DNA of 35,315 bases from Sulfurovaceae bacterium (GTDB lineage: Bacteria > Campylobacterota > Campylobacteria > Campylobacterales > Sulfurovaceae). The translations under genes and the position numbers were made by a program. How positions within the stretch are numbered: the first letter of the stretch is position 1; the number at the start of each line of letters is the position of its first letter. Shown here in pieces: positions 13,685-19,661 of this stretch. The stretch spans positions 1 to 35,315 of the forward strand of contig JAQTLE010000007.1 of NCBI GenBank assembly GCA_028715055.1. Reading direction: 5' to 3'. The notes beneath the pieces are model-generated. The model ran no database searches and was not told the origin of the DNA. It saw only the letters and a program-made list of their open reading frames with translations.

Positions 13685-14476
13685 ATGAAACAAAGTAAAA
13701 GAATTTTTACAAGTTTTATAACGGCTTCTGCATTAGTCCTTTCAACGGCTAATGCAGGTACTGTGGGCGGTTTCGGTGGGTCAACCGAAATAACGCAACT
13801 CGCAAATAATTCACAGTTGGCAGCTCAATATGGAAAGCAGGTACAACAGTATGCGACGCAGATCCAGCAATACCAAACAGCGGTGCAGCAGTTTGCCAAT
13901 CAAGTACAAAGCTATAAGTTGATGTTGCAAAACATTGGTACACTTCCGCAAACACAGTGGAATCAATTTGCTTCTAGTGTTAATAAAATGCGTCAGATCA
14001 TGGATAACACAGCAGGAATGACTTATACCGCTGCAAACTATGATCAAATGTTCAAACAAATGTATCCAGGATATCAGAAATTGCTCGATAGTGGCAATGT
14101 GGATCCTACTAGCATTTATAAAAGTTTAGACAAACAAAAAACTGCAACAATCAATGATTCTCTCAAAAGATTAAATCTTACTCAAGCAGATCTTGAGAGT
14201 GATACAAGTACCATGAGAGCACTACAAAACGTAAGTCAATCCGCCGAAGGTCAGCTAGGAGCTATTCAAGCAGCTAACGAAATTGCTTTACATCAAACCA
14301 ATACTCTCAAGCGGCTACATCAAACAATGATGATGCAAGCTAATATGCAAGCTCAAGCAATCGCAGCAGATCAACAAAACAAAGACGCGGTAAAAGCTCA
14401 AGAGGCGCAATGGGGTAAATCAAATGTAAATATTGCACCAGGCGAAGGCAACACAATGGGCGGTCGCCAATGGTAA
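13685..14476 (+). CDS. trbJ: TrbJ, VirB5-like periplasmic T4SS protein
   Basis: A 263-aa exported protein. The signal peptide ends near STANAG (20-25). The mature part is Gln-rich and helical (QQYATQIQQYQTAVQQFANQ and later coiled regions), as in TrbJ/VirB5 family proteins, which act at the pilus tip or in the periplasm. The C-terminal 21 residues (WGKSNVNI ... GGRQW) are shared with the EexN lipoprotein. The start is preceded by AAGAAAGGAAAACA. The last codons overlap the trbL start. In the Ti-plasmid order trbK follows trbJ; here it does not. Confidence 0.88.
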   Translation: MKQSKRIFTSFITASALVLSTANAGTVGGFGGSTEITQLANNSQLAAQYGKQVQQYATQIQQYQTAVQQFANQVQSYKLMLQNIGTLPQTQWNQFASSVNKMRQIMDNTAGMTYTAANYDQMFKQMYPGYQKLLDSGNVDPTSIYKSLDKQKTATINDSLKRLNLTQADLESDTSTMRALQNVSQSAEGQLGAIQAANEIALHQTNTLKRLHQTMMMQANMQAQAIAADQQNKDAVKAQEAQWGKSNVNIAPGEGNTMGGRQW

Positions 14477-15717
14477 AAAAAATATTAATTGTCTTTGGTA
14501 TATTTTTCTTTTTTTCAACCGCTTCTTTTGCAGCGCAAGAAAAAAATATACCAACGCAGGTGCAAGAAAAGTTTGAGCAGAAAGTTCAAACTTTTTATCC
14601 AAAGATCGAATCAGCTGCTAAAAATGTATTGTTTTCTCTAGCAACAATTCAATTAGTTTTGACTTTTGGCTTTATGGCCATGAGAGGTGAGCTGGAGCTA
14701 GGCGGTATTTTTGCACAATTGGTAAAAACCATTTTGATTGTTGGTTTCTTTTTGTTCGTACTGGAATCGCCGCAATATTTAAAGTCAATATATCAAGGCT
14801 TTGATAAACTGGGCGTAACCGCTGGCGGAAACCAAGCCAGTATGGACGAAATCACCAATCAATTTATAAACATGTGGAAAAAAATCTATGATAGTGTTAG
14901 CATATGGGAGCCGGGTGCCGCTATATTTTATGTAATAGTCGGAGCCATTGCCAGCGTCGCATTACTTCATCTTGTAGGTACAGCACTTATGTTTTATGCT
15001 TTTACGATTTTTAGCATATATGTAGGTATATTTTTCATGGCTTTTGGTGCTTTTGATCAAACTCGGTCATGGGCTTTTCATGCAATCACTAACGTTGTAC
15101 GTTGGGGTGTGAAATGGATGATGATCTTGTTGCTAATGTCTATTACATTTACTCTCGTTAATGATGCACTAAGCAGCGCAACTAATAATATTGATTCAAT
15201 GATTGTATTGCTTATTGTCTCCATTTTAATGGTTTCTATCAACAACGGCCTATCCGCGTTTGTAGATGGCTACTTCTCCGGAATGGGTGGAGCGGACAAT
15301 AACAGAGGTATGCAAATGTTAGCAGCAGCAGCATCGGCTGGGGCCGGTGCTGCAATAGGTGCTGCAACCGGTGCAGGTGCCGGAGTAATGGCAGCAAGCG
15401 ACGCGGTAAAAGCCGCTAAAGCAGGCAATCCTGACGGAGGTGCAGGCTTAAAAGATTATGCTAAAGCGGCTGGCGGAGCAATGGGCTCTTCTTTCAAGGG
15501 TGGAGTAGAGGGGGCAAAACAAGGCTTTTTATCCGCCCTCACCCAACCGCCAGGATTTGGTAAGACCAGTTCCGGATCTTCAAGCAGCGGCATGAGTGGC
15601 GGATCATCGGGTTCAAAAGAGGTGCCACTTGGTACAGATAGCGGTTTCGGAGGCGTTGACGGTACTATCGGCAATGCAATTACGGAACCAAAGCCTGATC
15701 CAAACGTGGTTAGTTAA
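14470..15717 (+). CDS. trbL: TrbL, VirB6-like polytopic inner-membrane protein
   Basis: A 415-aa protein with a signal-like N-terminus (ending FAAQ near 20) and a set of membrane segments between about 50 and 265. An Ala/Gly/Ser-rich C-terminal tail (for example SSGSSSSGMSGGSSGS) follows, as is usual for TrbL/VirB6. It is thought to form part of the inner-membrane channel. The start ATG overlaps the end of trbJ by 7 nt. The low-complexity tail has a visibly higher GC content than the rest. Confidence 0.9.
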   Translation: MVKKILIVFGIFFFFSTASFAAQEKNIPTQVQEKFEQKVQTFYPKIESAAKNVLFSLATIQLVLTFGFMAMRGELELGGIFAQLVKTILIVGFFLFVLESPQYLKSIYQGFDKLGVTAGGNQASMDEITNQFINMWKKIYDSVSIWEPGAAIFYVIVGAIASVALLHLVGTALMFYAFTIFSIYVGIFFMAFGAFDQTRSWAFHAITNVVRWGVKWMMILLLMSITFTLVNDALSSATNNIDSMIVLLIVSILMVSINNGLSAFVDGYFSGMGGADNNRGMQMLAAAASAGAGAAIGAATGAGAGVMAASDAVKAAKAGNPDGGAGLKDYAKAAGGAMGSSFKGGVEGAKQGFLSALTQPPGFGKTSSGSSSSGMSGGSSGSKEVPLGTDSGFGGVDGTIGNAITEPKPDPNVVS

Positions 15718-15734
15718 TTAAAAGGAGTAAAAAT

Positions 15735-16394
15735 ATGTCGGATAAAAATAAATCTGTAAATCCGTATTTAGACGGACGTCGCGAATGGAACGAGAGATAT
15801 GGTAGCTATATATCGCAAGCTAAAAATTGGAGAATATTCGCATTTTTGAGCCTCTTAATAGCTTTAATGGCCGTAGCAGGTGTTATTTATATTGGTTCAC
15901 AAAGCAAAGTAAAGCCGGTTTTGGTCGAAATAGATAAATTAGGTACTCCAATAGAAGCGAGAGAGATACCTGATATGAAAGTAGATCAAAAGGTAATTAA
16001 ATACGCTCTTGGTGATTTTATTACAAATTATAGAACAGTCTATAAGAGTGATCCAAATATACAAAAACAGATGATTTATAAAGCTTATAAATATTTGTCC
16101 GATTCATTGCCGGCTTATACACAAATAAGTGAAAATTATCAAAACAATTCCCCTTTTGTTTCACAGTTCGATAAACAAATAGAAATTGTTAGTGTATTGC
16201 CTCTTGGCGAAAAAACTTATCAAATTGATTGGATTGAAAAAACAATCGATCGTTCCGGCAAAACGATATCAATTGATAAGTATAGAGCTACGGCAAATAT
16301 TGTATTAAAAACACCGGCTACAGAAAAAGATATTATGAATAATCCGGTCGGACTATTCATTAAAGATATCGCTTTCCAAAAAACATTAAACTAA
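15735..16394 (+). CDS. trbF: TrbF, VirB8-like assembly factor
   Basis: A 219-aa bitopic protein. A short cytoplasmic part has the characteristic NPYLDGRREWNERYGSYISQAKNWR. One membrane segment follows (about 35-55), then a periplasmic NTF2-like domain that includes PVLVEIDKLGTPIEAR and a conserved YQIDWIEKTID stretch. VirB8-type proteins nucleate the T4SS inner-membrane complex. The ribosome site is AAAAGGAGTAAAAAT. trbG follows after 10 nt. Confidence 0.92.
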   Translation: MSDKNKSVNPYLDGRREWNERYGSYISQAKNWRIFAFLSLLIALMAVAGVIYIGSQSKVKPVLVEIDKLGTPIEAREIPDMKVDQKVIKYALGDFITNYRTVYKSDPNIQKQMIYKAYKYLSDSLPAYTQISENYQNNSPFVSQFDKQIEIVSVLPLGEKTYQIDWIEKTIDRSGKTISIDKYRATANIVLKTPATEKDIMNNPVGLFIKDIAFQKTLN

Positions 16395-16404
16395 GGAGAA
16401 AAAA

Positions 16405-17277
16405 ATGAAAAATAAAATTATAACTTCAACATTGCTTGCAACTATGCTAATAACTGGAGCAGCTGCATATAGTGACATGGAAAATCACTCTTTGCAACTT
16501 GCAAAAAAATTTATAAATGGTCATGATAAAAGTTTTTACCGTCCGGATGGTGGCGTGGTATTTTTACACGGCGGCACGCTGCCTAGCGTTTTAACTGCCC
16601 CATTGAAGCTGACCGATATACAATTAGAACCAGGTGAAATTATCAAAGAGGTACAACTCGGAGATACGGTAAGATGGCAGGTATCGCCATCTATAAGTGG
16701 TAGCGGAGATAGTCAAGTGAGTCATGTAATTGTAAAACCAACGGATAGTGGTTTGGCAACAACACTTGATATTTTTACCGATAGAAGATCCTATCACATA
16801 AATCTAAGATCTACATCAAAAAATTATTTTCCAATTGTTGCTTTTGCTTACCAAGATCAACTACGAAATTTTTGGTCAGATTATCAAAAGAAGCTCCAAC
16901 AACAAAAAGATAATAACACCATCAAAGATCCTGATATCGGATCAAAAAACGCAGAAGATCTCGATTTTAATTACGACATAAGCGGAAGCACAAGCTGGAA
17001 GCCGACAAGAGTTTATAATGATGGCGTAAAAACATATATTTTTATGCCACGCTCCATGAACTCAAAAGATGCGCCAGTGCTGCTGGCTATAGATGGTTCA
17101 GGAAGCCAAAAAATTGTGAATTATAGAATTGTAAACAATAAATTTATTGTGGATAATCTATTTGATAAAGCGATTTTACTAATCGGTGCCGGCAGTAGCC
17201 AAGATAAGGTTGTAATTACACATTCATCCCGCTCTTATCGTAATAGAGGCTCAAATTTGAGCGTGTTAGAAAACTAA
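16405..17277 (+). CDS. trbG: TrbG, VirB9-like core-complex protein
   Basis: A 290-aa exported protein with an N-terminal signal peptide (to about AAAYS). The body matches the CagX/VirB9/TrbG pattern: LQPGEIIKEVQLGDTVRW-like text here reads LEPGEIIKEVQLGDTVRW, then TTLDIFTDRRSYHINLRS, and near the end VYNDGVKTYIFMPRSM. It forms the outer-membrane core complex with TrbI and the TrbH lipoprotein. An AAGGAG ribosome site precedes it. Confidence 0.93.
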   Translation: MKNKIITSTLLATMLITGAAAYSDMENHSLQLAKKFINGHDKSFYRPDGGVVFLHGGTLPSVLTAPLKLTDIQLEPGEIIKEVQLGDTVRWQVSPSISGSGDSQVSHVIVKPTDSGLATTLDIFTDRRSYHINLRSTSKNYFPIVAFAYQDQLRNFWSDYQKKLQQQKDNNTIKDPDIGSKNAEDLDFNYDISGSTSWKPTRVYNDGVKTYIFMPRSMNSKDAPVLLAIDGSGSQKIVNYRIVNNKFIVDNLFDKAILLIGAGSSQDKVVITHSSRSYRNRGSNLSVLEN

Positions 17278-17284
17278 GGAGTAA

Positions 17285-17677
17285 ATGATGTATAAAATAA
17301 TAATAATTATGGCCGCTATTTTATTTACCGGTTGTGCAACACCAAGCTTTAATACAACTAACACGGCTTATTTGGTAAATGATTTTTTATACCAAACTAA
17401 AAATTCATACCCGGTGTCTAGCTCTAATATATATATAAAGCCTGATTCGGCGTATAAAAAGCAACTATCAGATGCTTTGAGAAAAGCCGGCTATAAAATA
17501 GAAAGTAGCAGCTCCAGTGCGAACGTTATAATAGATATCAAAATTGGGCGTATTGAAAAGGATGTATATAACCTTTCGTACATAGTAAATGATCAAATGT
17601 TATCTCGTGCATATATGATAAACAAATCATCTGCTCCAATAACAAATTGGTCAAAAACAATGGGCGGTGTAAAATGA
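17285..17677 (+). CDS. trbH: TrbH-like outer-membrane lipoprotein
   Basis: A 130-aa lipoprotein with the lipobox FTGCA (Cys17). The mature part contains the alternating SGYKIESSSSSANVIIDIKIG-type pattern (here AGYKIESSSSSANVIIDIKI) seen in TrbH and other periplasmic lipoproteins. Position between trbG and trbI and the lipobox support a VirB7-like stabilising role. The TGA overlaps the trbI ATG (ATGA at 17674-17677). An 18-nt piece (17620-17637, encoding NKSSAP) is repeated in trbI. Confidence 0.8.
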   Translation: MMYKIIIIMAAILFTGCATPSFNTTNTAYLVNDFLYQTKNSYPVSSSNIYIKPDSAYKKQLSDALRKAGYKIESSSSSANVIIDIKIGRIEKDVYNLSYIVNDQMLSRAYMINKSSAPITNWSKTMGGVK

Positions 17678-18900
17678 TAGGTGAAGAAAATCCACAAGGA
17701 ATCAAGTTGAAAAAACCGCTTCCGGATGGAATTAAAAAACTTAATTCCAAGCCTTTCCTTTTTTTGGGAGCAATAACAATTATTGTTATATTGTCTATCA
17801 TTTATGCAATGAGCCAAAGAGGTATAAAAAAAGACTCAAATGACACGGCAAAACATGAAGATGTTATAGAAGCTGTCAATGATGATAGCGTAGGCAATAT
17901 TATAAAAAATGCTAATCAAGCAAGTATGGTGGATGAAAACAAATCATCTGCTCCGCTTGTAGTGAATGGAAGCAACATGAATGACTATAATGTTACAATG
18001 CCTCAACAAAAAAATACACCTCTTGATGATGCCGCCCAAAAAGCAGCAGCAGATCAATTGCAAAGATCAATTGATGCTAAAAATTCGCCAACAGCTTTAG
18101 ATAATACAAAATCTCAAAGCAACAATCAAAGTTCGGAAATTGGAAATATTTTAGCCAATGTTATGAATCCAAATCAAAACCAAAATCAAGGACAAGGCGC
18201 AAATTCTTTAGCCGAAATTTTGGCAGCTCAAAATCCGCAAAAAGCAAGCATAAATCAAGACTCTAATAGCTTTATGAAGAGTACGCAAGCTTCTTATGAT
18301 TATTTACCGTACAAAAAAACACCACAAATCAGCAAATATGAGCTTAAAACTGGAAGTGTAATTCCAGGGGTGATGATAAGTGGAATTAACAGCGAGCTTC
18401 CGGGCATGTTAATAGGACAAGTTAGTCAAAATGTATATGACAGCGCAACTGGACATTACTTGTTAATACCACAAGGATCAAGACTTGTGGGCCAATATAG
18501 TGCCGACGTACAATACGGACAATCAAGAGTGCTTATAGCATGGAACCGCATCATATTTCCGGATGGACAATCACTAAACATCGGTGCAATGAATGGCACC
18601 GATCAAGCCGGTTATGCAGGATTTGAGGATAAGGTTAATAATCATTACATGAGAATCTTCGGTTCTGCGCTTTTGATATCTGTTATTGGAGGAGAGTTTA
18701 GTTTTTCTAACGGTCATATAGCAATAAATCAACAAGCTCAAAGTGCTAATAGCGGCACTACGATATCTCAAGTTGGAAATACTATGCTTGAAAAAAATCT
18801 TGCAGTATCCCCGACCATAGAGATACGCCCAGGATATCAGTTTAATATCTTTGTTACAAAAGATATGCAGCTTGAGAACCTGCCAAAATTTAGAGGCTAA
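17674..18900 (+). CDS. trbI: TrbI, VirB10-like core-complex protein
   Basis: A 408-aa protein. It has a short cytoplasmic N-terminus, one membrane segment (LFLGAITIIVILSIIYAMS, about 28-46), and a long Asn/Gln/Ser-rich periplasmic linker. The C-terminal VirB10 barrel domain (about 215-408) includes ELKTGSVIPGVMISGINSEL, PQGSRLVGQY and IFPDGQSLNIG. VirB10 proteins span both membranes and transmit energy from the ATPases. I use ATG 17674 (overlapping the trbH stop) rather than an upstream in-frame ATG at 17647 that lies inside trbH and lacks a ribosome site. Confidence 0.93.
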   Translation: MIGEENPQGIKLKKPLPDGIKKLNSKPFLFLGAITIIVILSIIYAMSQRGIKKDSNDTAKHEDVIEAVNDDSVGNIIKNANQASMVDENKSSAPLVVNGSNMNDYNVTMPQQKNTPLDDAAQKAAADQLQRSIDAKNSPTALDNTKSQSNNQSSEIGNILANVMNPNQNQNQGQGANSLAEILAAQNPQKASINQDSNSFMKSTQASYDYLPYKKTPQISKYELKTGSVIPGVMISGINSELPGMLIGQVSQNVYDSATGHYLLIPQGSRLVGQYSADVQYGQSRVLIAWNRIIFPDGQSLNIGAMNGTDQAGYAGFEDKVNNHYMRIFGSALLISVIGGEFSFSNGHIAINQQAQSANSGTTISQVGNTMLEKNLAVSPTIEIRPGYQFNIFVTKDMQLENLPKFRG

Positions 18901-18904
18901 TAAA

Positions 18905-19468
18905 ATGAGAGTGATGTTTTTGGTGCTGCTTGTAGTATTACAATTAGAGGCTTTTAATGCCTCTTATGCAGAAATAACAGCTAAGACACACTTAGGAGGC
19001 AAATATGTATGGGGCGGTACAAATCCAAATTTTGGAGCAGATTGCAGCGGCTTTACACAATATATTTATAAGCAGCAAAATATTAATTTACCACGAACCG
19101 CTTTAGGCCAATCTCAAGTTGGCCAAAGAGTGAAACCCTCTGCCCTACAAAAAGGAGATCTTCTTTTTTTTCTTACAGATAAAAAAAGAGGTATCCCGGT
19201 TACTCACGTCGGTATGTATTTGGAAAATGGAAATTTTATACACGCGGCCGGCAAAAACAAAGGCATAATAATTTCGTCGTTAGGCGATTATGCCAATCGT
19301 TTTGTCGAAGCAAAAAGAGTTACTAACGAATTGCTTAAAGCAACTAATGTTGTAAAGTTTGCATTAAGTCTTCAAGAGCAAGCAATGAGGTCTAATACAA
19401 AAGTTAATACTGTGATGGATCCGCTTGTACTTCTTGATGGCAAATACGTTAGAGCAAGTCAACTTTAA
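18905..19468 (+). CDS. NlpC/P60-family peptidoglycan endopeptidase
   Basis: A 187-aa exported protein. A signal peptide (MRVMFLVLLVVLQLEAFNAS) precedes an NlpC/P60 domain with catalytic Cys47 in DCSGF, His101 in THVGMY and His113 in FIHAAG. It should cleave peptide stems of peptidoglycan. It directly follows trbI (4 nt gap) and so probably opens the wall for the secretion channel, a job done on RP4 by a lytic transglycosylase (TrbN/VirB1-like). The start at 18905 gives a clean signal peptide. An in-frame ATG at 18851 lies within trbI and would bury it. Confidence 0.88.
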   Translation: MRVMFLVLLVVLQLEAFNASYAEITAKTHLGGKYVWGGTNPNFGADCSGFTQYIYKQQNINLPRTALGQSQVGQRVKPSALQKGDLLFFLTDKKRGIPVTHVGMYLENGNFIHAAGKNKGIIISSLGDYANRFVEAKRVTNELLKATNVVKFALSLQEQAMRSNTKVNTVMDPLVLLDGKYVRASQL

Positions 19469-19489
19469 TCTACAAAAAGGAGAGTTATT

Positions 19490-19651
19490 ATGTCTGAAAA
19501 CCTTGAAAACTATGAAGAAGAGATCTATACCGTTATAGACGGTAAAGAGTATAAAATAGTTGAGGGTGTTGAGTACACCGTACCGGCCGAAGAAGCTGCC
19601 AAAATGGGTGTTACAGAAACGAGTGAAGATATGTCTGAAGATATCGAATAA
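19490..19651 (+). CDS. 53-aa acidic small protein of unknown function
   Basis: This short ORF begins MSENLENYEEEIYTVIDGKE and ends SEDMSEDIE. It has a strong ribosome site (AAAAAGGAGAG) and sits between the NlpC/P60 gene and the ArdC-like gene, in the same direction. It is very acidic and has no membrane segment. The middle (IDGKEYKIVEGVEYTVP) could form a small beta structure. Acidic small proteins next to ArdC-like genes may mimic DNA or act as partners, but I see nothing that proves this. Confidence 0.65.
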   Translation: MSENLENYEEEIYTVIDGKEYKIVEGVEYTVPAEEAAKMGVTETSEDMSEDIE

Positions 19652-19661
19652 AGGAATTAGT

